From contig VYFQ01000024.1 of NCBI GenBank assembly GCA_009842325.1, positions 62,001-126,000 of the forward strand: a stretch of 64,000 nt of DNA, read 5' to 3'. The translations under genes and the position numbers were made by a program. Numbering within the stretch: position 1 is the first letter of the stretch; each line of letters begins with the position of its first letter. Below the pieces are notes generated by a model. It was not told where the DNA came from and made no database searches. It saw only the letters and a list, made by a program, of their open reading frames with translations. Shown here piece by piece: positions 24,197 through 33,774 of the stretch. This DNA comes from Acidimicrobiaceae bacterium. Lineage in GTDB: Bacteria > Actinomycetota > Acidimicrobiia > Acidimicrobiales > Aldehydirespiratoraceae.

Positions 24197-27100
24197 CTAT
24201 GGCCTTGGAGGCTTACAGTTGGCAGGGGTTGGGGTCGGCAGGTCGGTAGCTGGGATAAGCGGACCGTCGACGATCTGGGCTAGAAGATCAGTGGCTTTGG
24301 GGGTGACTTCGATGGTGTGCTCGATGATGGATAGGACGAGCAGGAGTTCGTTAGACTGGGTCCAGCGAGTGGGGCGGATGTCGTCCAAGGGACTGGACTT
24401 GCGACCCTTGCGTGTCTTCATCCTGTAGCTGAGCCAGGAGCTCAGGACTCGAAGGCCGGAAACCTCGAAGTCCCAAGCCTCTTGGCTGACTGGGCTGAAC
24501 GCACCGGTGCCGACCGTCAAGGTCTGGGACGCTGAGTCGTAGTCGAAGTCGTCGGGCATCCCTTCTACTCGGCGGACCTCCACAGCCTGACCGTTAGGAA
24601 GCTGGGACTCGCCGTCGGGAGCGAACCGATCACCCCAGGTGTGCCACCAGAGGAGATCACGGCCCAGAGTCGACACCTGCTCAAAGAGCGTATGACTGGC
24701 CGTAATGGGTATATGGATCGGTCCCGCACCTTCGGCCAGTTCATCATCAAACCTCTGACCGAAAGCTGACGTGCCACATAGGCCGTATACGTAGGCAAGC
24801 ATGTCCTCGGCGGATACCTCGGTGTCAAGCAATTGGCTCCATTCGGCGAGCAGTCCATCAGTGATGTTGGGGGACTGACCATCCGAGTCTCGATATAGAG
24901 GCATAACATCCTTGGCGCCTCGCTCGGCGAAGTGGTGGTAGTCAGGGGTGTACGGAGTTGCGCTTACGGCCAACCCCTGGCCGAGCTTAGAAGAGGTCAT
25001 TGTTGTGAGAAATACCTGACTTGGGCCACGTACACGCCAAAGCACCGGCCTTGGCCGATCGGCCAAACGATTATCAGCAATGAGCCAGTGTCGGTCGAAA
25101 GTCCGGAAGCCATAGCGCTCGATGCCCTCGGGCAGATCATCAAAGTCGAGTTCGCGAAGCGGTCGGAGCCGAGCCCCTGCACCCAACAGCGGCAAGGGTG
25201 CTGTAGCTATCGTTCGATCCTTAGCCTCTGTCGTGGTCTCCTTGAACAGTGGCGCTCGGTTACGAGGAATTTCATCAAGCAGCGCCCGCCAACGCCGGCT
25301 GAGGAGAGCCTTGGTTTCTCCAACAGGCCATGTGCGCGCAGTCAAGCATCCCGAGTGAATCCACGGGAAGAGGTCAGTGATCCTTGGCCAACCATAGTAC
25401 GAGCTATCGCTACGGGGCGTAAATCTGTCGAGATCGCTGCCGATCACAACCTCCGAAGCATCTTCGAGAAGAACCTTGCTCAACTGATCGAGCTTCTCGT
25501 CCCTAGTGCCTTCGATCCTCCGATAACGGACAATGCACTCGTCCGAACCTGGCTGACCCGAGCAGATCCCGACTGCAATGGCCACCGGGATTCGGATGTC
25601 AAAGATGTTCTCGTCAGTGCGGGCACCGCGGCTCTCTCCACCGACATCCAGGATCCACAACTCGTCGAAGGCTCTACGAAGCATGTAGCGCACGCCACCC
25701 ATTGCCTTGCCATCCAGATAGGACGATGCGGTGATGAATGCGACGATGCCCGGACCCGGTGGCAACTCCGTTGCCTGCCACACAGCCCAGCGCCAGAAGT
25801 AGACGTAGTCGTTGTAGGCCTTAGTCAGATTACCTCCGAGGTTTGCGGCCTTCATGGGCTCAGCCACAGCGTTGAACAGTGGAGGGATGCCGGAAACGCC
25901 GTGGCGCACCACTCCACCCTTCCGCCTACCGGTATCTCCTGATACTCGCTGTTCCAGGTCGTAGGGCGGATTACCGATGACGATTGTGAACCTCTGCTTC
26001 TGTTTGAGGATCGCAGCCCGCTCGCCTTCTTCAGCCACGGGATCGGTCATGGTGGCGAGCTGGCCTTGGCGCGCCACATGCTCCAAGGTGTCGGTCAACA
26101 GGATCTGCATGGTTCCGTCGCCAGCACCGACGGCGTGGAGTTCTAGCGCGACCTTAAGGTGGGCAATGGCGTAGGGGGCGAGCATCAACTCGAAGGCGTG
26201 CATGGATGGCAGCAAGCGGTCGCGCAGGTGCTCAGACCATTCGTCCGGAGCGCCGTGCATCAGGAACGACTGACGGGATTGGCGGAGCCATGCGACCAAG
26301 AAGGTCCCGGTGCCAGTGGCTGGGTCGATCATCGACACGAAGGGCTTGTCACAATCAACGCCCTTAGGCACATCAAAGCCCTTATGGTCAGCGACCTCTT
26401 GCCACGTCGAGGGGTCGGCAATGCCCATGGGCAGGCCGAACCGAGACCGTAGCACCTCGTCGACTGCTCGCACCATGAACTCGACGGCGTGTTGCGGCGT
26501 ATAGAACGCACCTGCGTCGAGGCGCTTCTTGCTGTCGTAGCGCTTAAGGAACTCCTCGTAGAAGTGGATTACTGGATCGCCACCCTTGGCAGTCGAGCCA
26601 ATCTGGTCGAGGATCGCCTCGACGTTGGTCTCGCGCAGGTCGGCGACTAGGTGCGGAAGATCGCTGCCGGGCAAGTCAAGCGACACAGCCTCATCGTGGA
26701 CCTGTTCGAACAGCGCTTCCAGGAAAGGGTTAGCCACCGGTACGGCCGAGAAGATCGGCGACGAGCCGAAGTCCTTCGGGTTGGTGACCCGGCTGCTGAG
26801 CATCCCGTACACGAGCGTCTGGGCGCACATGTCGGCAAAGCTGTCAGCGTTGACATCGCTGACGAGCTGAGTGCGGATCTCTGACATCAGAGTCGAGAAC
26901 GGTCCTGAACCGTTCTCCCGGTCCAGCGCCTCACGGATCTGAGTCCGCAGGTCTCCGGCGGTCTTGGCCATTCGGTCGGCTAAGCGAGCAGAGTCCTTGA
27001 TTGCCTGTCCGACCGGCAATTTGAACGCTTCCCACCAAGCCTTGCGCCACGACTCGGCATCGCTGTCGTCGTCGGGCCAGGCCAGACATGGCAGCAGCTC

Positions 27101-27622
27101 TTCACTGAGTCTCTGGAGATGGAGCGTCGGTGCATGGGCCGGTCGCCACGCCAGCGAGCGAAACTCCGCCGTCTGGGGATCGCTGCCCTTGAAGGCGAGA
27201 ACATGTAGTTCGACATCGTCGCCAGTCCCGGTGATCACGATGAACAACAGGGCATCAAGCGCCCATGTCCGGGTACTGCCAGTACCGGCAGAGCGCTTCT
27301 TGGTGACCAATGCCCGCAGCAGGCGCCGGATCGGCCCGTAGCGCAGTCTCGGCCCTCTGAACTCTAGGAAGAACACGCCCCAGGGCTGGTTCGCAGTCAA
27401 GGGCCGCATCTGCTGCAGTCGACTCAAGTCCTTGAGTTGCTCCGCAGGGATGCCAAGCTCGTCAGGATCCCAGTCATAGGTGACCGCGGTGAGGTCATCG
27501 TCTTCAAGGTCGGGGAGCTCGATAGGCCAGCCTTGATCGTCGACGAGGTACTGGAAGACCTGCGCGAAGGTTCGGATGCCGCGCATAGTCTCGGCGCGGT
27601 CCGTTGGCATTGAGGGGTCCAT
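24197..27622 (-). CDS. N6-adenine DNA methyltransferase, Eco57I/type ISP-like, of a restriction-type system
   Basis: 1141-aa protein. The N-terminal part (about 1-330) is uncharacterised. The methyltransferase core has an AGAFYTPQHAVEFMV segment, SAM-binding motif I DPATGTGTFL (near residue 433) and catalytic motif IV NPPY (GNPPYDLEQR, near 551). A target-recognition-like region and a C-terminal domain follow (SWLSYRMKTRKGRKSSPLDD). The ATG at 27622 shares one base with the helicase stop (TGATG) and has GGAG about nine bases before it, so it is preferred over an in-frame TTG at 27640. No PD-(D/E)xK motif was identified by eye, so cleavage may depend on the helicase's PLD domain. Confidence 0.87.
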   Translation of the reverse strand: MDPSMPTDRAETMRGIRTFAQVFQYLVDDQGWPIELPDLEDDDLTAVTYDWDPDELGIPAEQLKDLSRLQQMRPLTANQPWGVFFLEFRGPRLRYGPIRRLLRALVTKKRSAGTGSTRTWALDALLFIVITGTGDDVELHVLAFKGSDPQTAEFRSLAWRPAHAPTLHLQRLSEELLPCLAWPDDDSDAESWRKAWWEAFKLPVGQAIKDSARLADRMAKTAGDLRTQIREALDRENGSGPFSTLMSEIRTQLVSDVNADSFADMCAQTLVYGMLSSRVTNPKDFGSSPIFSAVPVANPFLEALFEQVHDEAVSLDLPGSDLPHLVADLRETNVEAILDQIGSTAKGGDPVIHFYEEFLKRYDSKKRLDAGAFYTPQHAVEFMVRAVDEVLRSRFGLPMGIADPSTWQEVADHKGFDVPKGVDCDKPFVSMIDPATGTGTFLVAWLRQSRQSFLMHGAPDEWSEHLRDRLLPSMHAFELMLAPYAIAHLKVALELHAVGAGDGTMQILLTDTLEHVARQGQLATMTDPVAEEGERAAILKQKQRFTIVIGNPPYDLEQRVSGDTGRRKGGVVRHGVSGIPPLFNAVAEPMKAANLGGNLTKAYNDYVYFWRWAVWQATELPPGPGIVAFITASSYLDGKAMGGVRYMLRRAFDELWILDVGGESRGARTDENIFDIRIPVAIAVGICSGQPGSDECIVRYRRIEGTRDEKLDQLSKVLLEDASEVVIGSDLDRFTPRSDSSYYGWPRITDLFPWIHSGCLTARTWPVGETKALLSRRWRALLDEIPRNRAPLFKETTTEAKDRTIATAPLPLLGAGARLRPLRELDFDDLPEGIERYGFRTFDRHWLIADNRLADRPRPVLWRVRGPSQVFLTTMTSSKLGQGLAVSATPYTPDYHHFAERGAKDVMPLYRDSDGQSPNITDGLLAEWSQLLDTEVSAEDMLAYVYGLCGTSAFGQRFDDELAEGAGPIHIPITASHTLFEQVSTLGRDLLWWHTWGDRFAPDGESQLPNGQAVEVRRVEGMPDDFDYDSASQTLTVGTGAFSPVSQEAWDFEVSGLRVLSSWLSYRMKTRKGRKSSPLDDIRPTRWTQSNELLLVLSIIEHTIEVTPKATDLLAQIVDGPLIPATDLPTPTPANCKPPRP

Positions 27623-30600
27623 CAGTTGAGCTCCATCCAACAGCCGAGCTTGGGGTCGGGGGCATCAATGGGGGCGTTGACCCGCTTGAGGTAGGTGTCA
27701 CGCACGTGGCGGAGCACCTTGTCGCGCAGGTCCTTGAGGGTGGACCGGCTCATCTCGCAGCGGCGGGGAGTGTTGGGCTTCGAACAGATGCTCTCAATGA
27801 TCTCACCGGGTGACTCGACAATCGCGTCGGCCTCGAGGTCGTAGAGGTACCAGCGAGTGGGCCCAGCCTCCAGGGTGAACACGCCTTCGTCTGCGTCGAG
27901 CGCGGGCAGCGAGTAGCAGAAGAAGACGCCTCGGGCACCCTTGCTGAGCTTGCGGCGGCCCGAGAACACCGAGCCGGGCAGACCGTCGAGTCGCTCGGCC
28001 AGTTCCGGGTGGCGCTTGAGCAACGCCTGGTACTCCAGGTGCATCTCCTCGACCGCGGTGCGGGTGCCCTCGTAGGTGGCGTTGAACTCGCGCAGAGGGT
28101 CATAGGCGTCATCGGGGCGCAGAAGCTTGCGGCCCTCGATGCCTAGCGTGCTCGAGATCATCAGCACCTTGCCGGTGACCCGCTCGTACAACTTCAGGAT
28201 CCGCTCCAACTCTTCGGGGGGCAGGAAGTTCCAGAACCGCACCGTTCCCCGGTCCGCGGCCACCTCGGGATGATCGGCCCTGAGGCGCTCCTCGGTCTCG
28301 GGACTCATGCGGCGGTCCACGCGGCCAATGCGCTGCATCAGCCGCACCGGGTTCCAGTGCAGGTCGTAGTTGACCAAGCGAGTGGCGTCCTGAAGGTTGA
28401 GGCCCTCCGACAGGACATCGGTGGAAACCAGCACTCGGATCTCGGCGTGACTGTTGCGGACCAACTCGGGGCTGCTCGACCCGTTGTAGTAGGGAGAGAA
28501 CCGGCGGATCACCTCGGCCCGGTCGAGCTTCGAGCCGCTGTCGATGCGGGCCAGACCGTCGATCCCAGCGGATCGCAACTGCGACTCCACATAGCGGGCG
28601 GTGTCGGCGAACTCGGTAAACACCAGCACCTTGCGACCCGAGAGGTCCTTGGTGCCGAGCAGCCGGCTGAGCTTGCGTACCTTGTCGTCCTGGTCCGGGG
28701 TGAGGCGACTGGTCGCGTCGAGGAAACGGACAATCTCGTCCAGGTCCTCGAAGGTCTTGTCGATGATGGCGACCACGTCGTACTCGTCGCGGGACAGTTC
28801 TTCGACAGACTCCAGAAGCTCGGGCGGGATCACATCCTCGTCGGCGTCGTCGTCGGCCTCGCCGTCGAAGTTCAGTCCGAGTTGGGCCTCGGGCCGGTAG
28901 CCGACCACTTCCGCGTGTCGGTGCAGCCAGCCGTCGAGCCGGTCCTGTTCCGCACCCGGCTCGCTGTGGACATCGACAAAAGCGAGCAGCTTGCGCATCA
29001 GCCGGTCCAGCGACTTCTCGAACGCGTACACCGAACTCTCGAACCGCTTGAGGAACATCGTGCGGATCAGGCCCACCACCTGGCGCTGACGGCCCTCCTC
29101 GAAGGGGTCGATGTCCTTCTCGGGGCCGATGTAGTGAGCCAACGGGTAGTAGATCGCCAGGGAGAACAGTGGATTCTGACGGCGGCAGGCCTTCTCGAAC
29201 ATGTCGAGCACGTCTCGGTACGACGACCGGATCGAGTACTCGGCTACCTGAGGCGGCTTCCGCTCGGGAAACGCGGCCGACTCGCCGCGCTCCTGTATCT
29301 GGCTGGCCTTGGCGTAAGACCGGCTGCGCTGCACAACCAACGCTCCAAAAACCACATCCGTAGCTAGGGCGTCGCGGGCCTCCTGAGTGAGCCCCTCGGC
29401 GAGAGCCATGGCTGCTCTGCCCGAGATGTCGCCGCTGCCGTTGCCGTTGCTACCTCCTGCTGCGCCGAGAGTGGCTTGCAGGTCTCGTTCCATCACGTTG
29501 AAGTGTCCCGACAGGTGGTTCACTCCGAGGCTGCGGCCAAAGAAGGCCTCGTCGCCTCGGGTGAACAGCTCGGCCATGTGACGAAAGTCCGCTAGACGGT
29601 TGTTTACCGGGGTGGCGGTGAGCAGGAACAGCAGCTTGGATCGTGTCGAACCGTCGAGCATGTCGTAGAGCCGCCAGTAACGGGACCGCCGGTCCAACCT
29701 CTCGCCGTTGCCGCTGAGTTCGCTGTCGTCACCTCGGCTGCCGCGGTTGCGGAAGTGGTGGGCCTCATCGACGATCACCGCGTCAGCCAGGTCAGTCATG
29801 CGCTGGAAGCGCTCGGGAAACTCGTTGCCCCGGCCAAGGTCGGTGTGACTGAACACGCTGAGGCTGGAGAAGTCGGCGCCGCCCCCGACACCGCCGATAT
29901 GGGGCAGCCACCGGCGCAGGTGGGGCTCCCATACGCCCTCCCGAGCCGCCTTGGGGGCGAACAACACCACCCGCTTGTTCTCGTGCAGCACGAGCCGCTC
30001 GATCAGCATCAGACCCACGAACGTCTTGCCTAGGCCTACTCCATCGCACAGGAACGCTCCACCGTGCTGACGGGCGATCTTCATCAGCGACCAGTACGCC
30101 TCTTGTTGGTAACGGTCCAGATGGCCGAACATGCGGGACTGGGACTCGTCCCACTCACCTGCGGTGAGCTCGCGGCCCCGGAAGAACTCGTGCAGGGCCT
30201 TGGCGTACACGTCGAAGGGCGTGAAGTCGGCGGTGTGCCGGGTGATGGTCCGCAACACATCCTCGGTCACGTCCTCGGCGGCAGCCCAGTGGGTCTCGAA
30301 CCAGTCCTGTAGCTGCGCCACCTCCCGGCCGCTCTCCACCTTGATGTTCAATTCGACGTTGCGGGTAAGACCGGGGCGGGTGAAGTTGCTCGAGCCGACC
30401 AGTGCCTGCGCGCCCAGCACATCGAACTTGGCATGGGTGATGTAGGTCTTGGCGTGGAACTTGTCCTTTCGGTAGACGCGGCACTCGATCCGTCCTTGAG
30501 CGATGGCCTCAACCACCGCCTCCACACCTTCCAGGAACGGGTTAGGGCCCTTCTCGTGCTCCAAGCTGTCGTCGAGCCGGCCCACCCGTTGGCGCAGCGC

Positions 30601-30834
30601 TTCCTTGAACACATTGTGAGTTCGCAGTGACACCTCGTCGCCCATCAGCAAGCGGATCCCCTCCAGCTGCTGCCACTTGCCGTCGAGAGCCAGCAGAGCC
30701 CCGATCTCGAAGAACCCGGTGGCGATGTCGAAGGATCGGGCCACATCGGTCCACTGGCTCAGGTACTCCAGACCCGTCCAGCCCGACACGCTGTTGTCGA
30801 CGATGAACAGCTCCCCGCCGCCCGCTTCGCTCAC
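27622..30834 (-). CDS. Helicase with N-terminal phospholipase-D-type nuclease domain
   Basis: 1070-aa SF2/SNF2-like enzyme. The N-terminal PLD domain shows FHAKTYITHAKF (about 127-138) and GSSNFTRPGL (about 145-154), a single HKD-type site. ATPase domain: Walker A CDGVGLGKTFVGL (near 261), DEAH box VIVDEAHHFRNRG (near 353) and LLFLLTATPVNNRLADF. C-terminal lobe: VLVFTEFADTARYVES, VSTDVLSEGLNLQDA and motif VI MQRIGRVDRR (near 833). PLD-helicases paired with DNA methyltransferases occur in restriction-like phage defence. The GTG start at 30834 has only a weak ribosome site, so the exact N terminus is uncertain. It overlaps the methyltransferase start by one base. Confidence 0.88.
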   Translation of the reverse strand: MSEAGGGELFIVDNSVSGWTGLEYLSQWTDVARSFDIATGFFEIGALLALDGKWQQLEGIRLLMGDEVSLRTHNVFKEALRQRVGRLDDSLEHEKGPNPFLEGVEAVVEAIAQGRIECRVYRKDKFHAKTYITHAKFDVLGAQALVGSSNFTRPGLTRNVELNIKVESGREVAQLQDWFETHWAAAEDVTEDVLRTITRHTADFTPFDVYAKALHEFFRGRELTAGEWDESQSRMFGHLDRYQQEAYWSLMKIARQHGGAFLCDGVGLGKTFVGLMLIERLVLHENKRVVLFAPKAAREGVWEPHLRRWLPHIGGVGGGADFSSLSVFSHTDLGRGNEFPERFQRMTDLADAVIVDEAHHFRNRGSRGDDSELSGNGERLDRRSRYWRLYDMLDGSTRSKLLFLLTATPVNNRLADFRHMAELFTRGDEAFFGRSLGVNHLSGHFNVMERDLQATLGAAGGSNGNGSGDISGRAAMALAEGLTQEARDALATDVVFGALVVQRSRSYAKASQIQERGESAAFPERKPPQVAEYSIRSSYRDVLDMFEKACRRQNPLFSLAIYYPLAHYIGPEKDIDPFEEGRQRQVVGLIRTMFLKRFESSVYAFEKSLDRLMRKLLAFVDVHSEPGAEQDRLDGWLHRHAEVVGYRPEAQLGLNFDGEADDDADEDVIPPELLESVEELSRDEYDVVAIIDKTFEDLDEIVRFLDATSRLTPDQDDKVRKLSRLLGTKDLSGRKVLVFTEFADTARYVESQLRSAGIDGLARIDSGSKLDRAEVIRRFSPYYNGSSSPELVRNSHAEIRVLVSTDVLSEGLNLQDATRLVNYDLHWNPVRLMQRIGRVDRRMSPETEERLRADHPEVAADRGTVRFWNFLPPEELERILKLYERVTGKVLMISSTLGIEGRKLLRPDDAYDPLREFNATYEGTRTAVEEMHLEYQALLKRHPELAERLDGLPGSVFSGRRKLSKGARGVFFCYSLPALDADEGVFTLEAGPTRWYLYDLEADAIVESPGEIIESICSKPNTPRRCEMSRSTLKDLRDKVLRHVRDTYLKRVNAPIDAPDPKLGCWMELN

Positions 30835-30900
30835 AAGACAGACCGTACCTCGCGGCTACGACACTGCCGCTGCTACATGCCGGCGGTCGACGTCAGGTGC

Positions 30901-31131
30901 TCAGTCCTCCTCGGAGTCTTCTGGACGCTGGCGGGCTAGGTCCGCTCCGGGAGCTTTCGCGGCTGCGGCGGCCGGCATGCCGATGCCAAGGAAGCCCTCA
31001 ATGCGGGCTAGCCGTTGTTCCATGTGGTCGAGACGCTCACGCAGCTTGTCGGTGGTGCGCTGCTGGTGCCAGATGATGGCAAGCACGGCCAGCACGACTG
31101 TCACAATCTGCGAGACCGTGTTGATGTCCAC
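30901..31131 (-). CDS. Small single-pass membrane protein with coiled coil
   Basis: 76 aa: an N-terminal membrane helix (VSQIVTVVLAVLAIIW), a coiled coil with heptad-like spacing (TTDKLRERLDHMEQRLARIE) and a disordered Ala/Pro/acidic tail. ATG at 31131. It precedes the PLD-helicase by 66 bases on the same strand and may be the first gene of that operon. A TATAAT hexamer lies upstream on the minus strand (31186-31181). Function unknown; such proteins are common and can act as membrane anchors. Confidence 0.65.
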   Translation of the reverse strand: MDINTVSQIVTVVLAVLAIIWHQQRTTDKLRERLDHMEQRLARIEGFLGIGMPAAAAAKAPGADLARQRPEDSEED

Positions 31132-31191
31132 GACGCGACCGTAGCTCGTGCCGTTTCAGATAGCAACTCAATTACATGAAATTATATGGAC

Positions 31192-33744
31192 TCAAGCTCG
31201 CATTCGGGTGCCTTCGGGATCCCATAGGCAGCCGTCCACGAGCTTGGCTGGGCGGCGGGTGCCGACTATCTCGATCTCGAAGCGGCCGGACGAATCGGCC
31301 AACTCAGCGGGAATGTAGCCCATGGCCACCGATGCCTCGCTGTGGTGGGCGTAGCCGCCGGAGGTGACCCAGCCCACCACCTCGCCGTCGTGCCACACCG
31401 GCTCGTCGCCGATCACGTCGCAGGCATCGGCGCCCGCACCGATGTCAACCGTCCAAGTGCACAGGCGGAGGCCTGTCGCTGCCACCCCGCCCGGTGGTCC
31501 GGCCTCCCCGTGCTTCTTGGCTAGGGCTTCCCGGCCGATGAAGTCCTTCTCCATGCGTACGAAGCGGCCCAGCCCGGCCTCGAACGGGTCGTAGTCTGGC
31601 CGGTACTCCCGCAGCCACGACCCGAACCCCTTCTCCAGCCGCAGCGAGTTCAGCGCGTGCAGCCCGAATAGCTCCAGTCCGTGCGCCTTCCCCGCCGACC
31701 GCAGCAGGTCGAACACGTAGCGCTGGTAGCGGGCCGGCATCCATAGCTCGTAGCCCAGATCGCCGGTGAAGCTGATCCGCCCGCACCACACCGGGGCCTG
31801 GCCCACCTCCATCTCGCCGAAGGCCATGAACCTCATGCCGTGAGCCGACACGTCGGCGTCGGTGACCTCGGCCAGCAGGTCCCTTGCGGCCGGTCCGGCG
31901 ATGGCCAAGCCGCACAGCTCCGCTCCAAGCGTCTGGTAGCTGACCGAACCATCGGCCGGCAGGTGGGCGTCAAACCAACGCTCGTAGTAGCGCTCCGCGA
32001 TGCCGGAGCCGAACACCACGAACCGCTCGCCATCGCGCACGTTGCCGGTGGCACCGCCCACCACCGTCCCCGCCGGACCCTCGGCCCGGCCGGGTGTGGC
32101 CGGCAGGCACGCCACCGTCAAGTCGCCGACGAGGTTCCCCGCCGGGTTGGTCATCGGTGTGAGCGCCATACGACCCGAGATCGGTATCCGCCCGGCCAGC
32201 AGCTGGTCGAGCCACTCCCTCGCCCCGGGACCCGACACCAGGAACTTGGCAAACCCGGTGGTCTCCATCATGCCGACACCGGCCCGCACGGCCAGCGTCT
32301 CGGCCCGAACCCGGTCCCAGGCATTGGACCGTCCGAAGGTGACCTCCTCGACCGGCTCCAGCCCGTCCTCCTGGAACCACAGCGCCGACTCCAGGCCGAA
32401 GGCGTCGCCCCACACCGCATTGGCCGCCGCCAGCCGGTCATAGATGGGGGAGGTCTGCACGCCCCGTCCCGCGGGCAGGAACTCGTTGGGGAACGTGATC
32501 CGGAACCGGCGCGTGTAGTTCTCCCGCACCTTGGCGTTGGTATAGGCGAGTGTGGCGTAATCGCCGAAGCGGGCCACGTCCATGGCCCAAACGTCGAAGC
32601 CGGGATCCTCCGCGATGATCCAGTTGGCCACCGACAGCCCCACGCCGCCGCACTGGGACAGTCCAGCCATCACGCCGCACGCGGTCCAGTACCCCGGCAG
32701 CCCCCGGACCGGACCGACCAACGGGTTGCCGTCGGGCGCGAAGGTGAACGGCCCGTTCACCACCCGCTGGATCCCGGCCGCGGCAAACGCGGGGAAGTGG
32801 GCGAAGGCGACCTCCAGCGAGTCGGCGATGCGGTCCAGGTCCGACGGCAACAGCCGCATGGAGAAGTCCCACGGCGTCTGACGTGGCGACCATGGCAGGC
32901 AGGCCTGCTCGTAGGTGCCCAGCAGCATGCCCTCGCCCTCCTGGCGCATGTACATCTCGCCGCCGAAGTCGATCACGTGTCTCAGCCGCGAGCCGGTCCG
33001 CCGGTTGTACTCGATCACCTCTTCGAGCGGCTCGGTCACGATGTACGTGTGCTCCATGGCCAGCACCGGAAGCTCCAGCCCCACCATGCGGCCCACCTCG
33101 CGGGCCCACAGGCCACCGCAGTTCACCACATGCTCGCAGTCGATGGCCCCGAGGTCCTCCCCGCTGGCGGTGTCGTAGACCAGCACCCGCCAGCCGCCGT
33201 CGCGGCGTCGCTCGATGGCCCGGGCCCAGCAGTTGCGGTACACCTCCGCGCCCGCGGCCCGGGCCGCCCGGGCGAAGGCATGAGTCACCCCGGCCGGATC
33301 GACGTGGCCCTCGTGGGCGTCGACCAAGGCGCCCACGAAGTGCTGGGGGTCGATCAGCGGGACCAGTTCGGCCGCCTCGGCCACCGACACCAACTCGGTC
33401 TCCATCCCGAGGTAGCGGCCCCGGGCGTGGGTCATCTTGAGCCAGTCGAGCCGCTCGGGCGTGTCGGCCAGCATGACGCCGCCGGGCATGTGGACCCCGC
33501 AGTCCTGGCCCGAGATCCGCTCGATCTCGGCGTACAACTCAATGGTGTAGCGCTGGAGCCGGGCGACGTTGGGATCGCTGTTGAGGGTGTGCATGCCGCC
33601 CGCGCTGTGCCAGGTGGAGCCGGCGGTGAGCTCGGTGCGCTCCACCAGCACGACATCGGCCCAGCCCGCCTTGGTGAGGTGGTAGAGCACGCTGGCGCCC
33701 ACCACTCCCCCGCCGACCACCACAACCTGCGCGTCGGTCTTCAT
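31192..33744 (-). CDS. Dimethylglycine/sarcosine dehydrogenase-like flavoprotein with GcvT domain
   Basis: 850-aa two-domain enzyme. The N-terminal DAO-type FAD domain starts with VVVVGGGVVGASVLYHL and has GSTWHSAGG (H46), the His that carries covalent FAD in the dimethylglycine dehydrogenase family. The C-terminal aminomethyltransferase (GcvT-like) half, from about residue 430, includes SFTGDLGYELWMPARYQRYV and LRLEKGFGSWLREYRPDYDP; it would capture the released C1 unit on tetrahydrofolate. It follows the Rieske oxygenase gene by 30 bases. Expected reaction: demethylation of dimethylglycine or sarcosine; the exact methylamine substrate is inferred. Confidence 0.9.
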   Translation of the reverse strand: MKTDAQVVVVGGGVVGASVLYHLTKAGWADVVLVERTELTAGSTWHSAGGMHTLNSDPNVARLQRYTIELYAEIERISGQDCGVHMPGGVMLADTPERLDWLKMTHARGRYLGMETELVSVAEAAELVPLIDPQHFVGALVDAHEGHVDPAGVTHAFARAARAAGAEVYRNCWARAIERRRDGGWRVLVYDTASGEDLGAIDCEHVVNCGGLWAREVGRMVGLELPVLAMEHTYIVTEPLEEVIEYNRRTGSRLRHVIDFGGEMYMRQEGEGMLLGTYEQACLPWSPRQTPWDFSMRLLPSDLDRIADSLEVAFAHFPAFAAAGIQRVVNGPFTFAPDGNPLVGPVRGLPGYWTACGVMAGLSQCGGVGLSVANWIIAEDPGFDVWAMDVARFGDYATLAYTNAKVRENYTRRFRITFPNEFLPAGRGVQTSPIYDRLAAANAVWGDAFGLESALWFQEDGLEPVEEVTFGRSNAWDRVRAETLAVRAGVGMMETTGFAKFLVSGPGAREWLDQLLAGRIPISGRMALTPMTNPAGNLVGDLTVACLPATPGRAEGPAGTVVGGATGNVRDGERFVVFGSGIAERYYERWFDAHLPADGSVSYQTLGAELCGLAIAGPAARDLLAEVTDADVSAHGMRFMAFGEMEVGQAPVWCGRISFTGDLGYELWMPARYQRYVFDLLRSAGKAHGLELFGLHALNSLRLEKGFGSWLREYRPDYDPFEAGLGRFVRMEKDFIGREALAKKHGEAGPPGGVAATGLRLCTWTVDIGAGADACDVIGDEPVWHDGEVVGWVTSGGYAHHSEASVAMGYIPAELADSSGRFEIEIVGTRRPAKLVDGCLWDPEGTRMRA

Positions 33745-33774
33745 CCGACCTCTCCCGGAGCCGGCGCGCGCCGA

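Noticed and set aside
24932-25942. 336-codon open frame on the plus strand
   Set aside because: Lies wholly antisense within the DNA methyltransferase gene, and no motif or ribosome site was seen.
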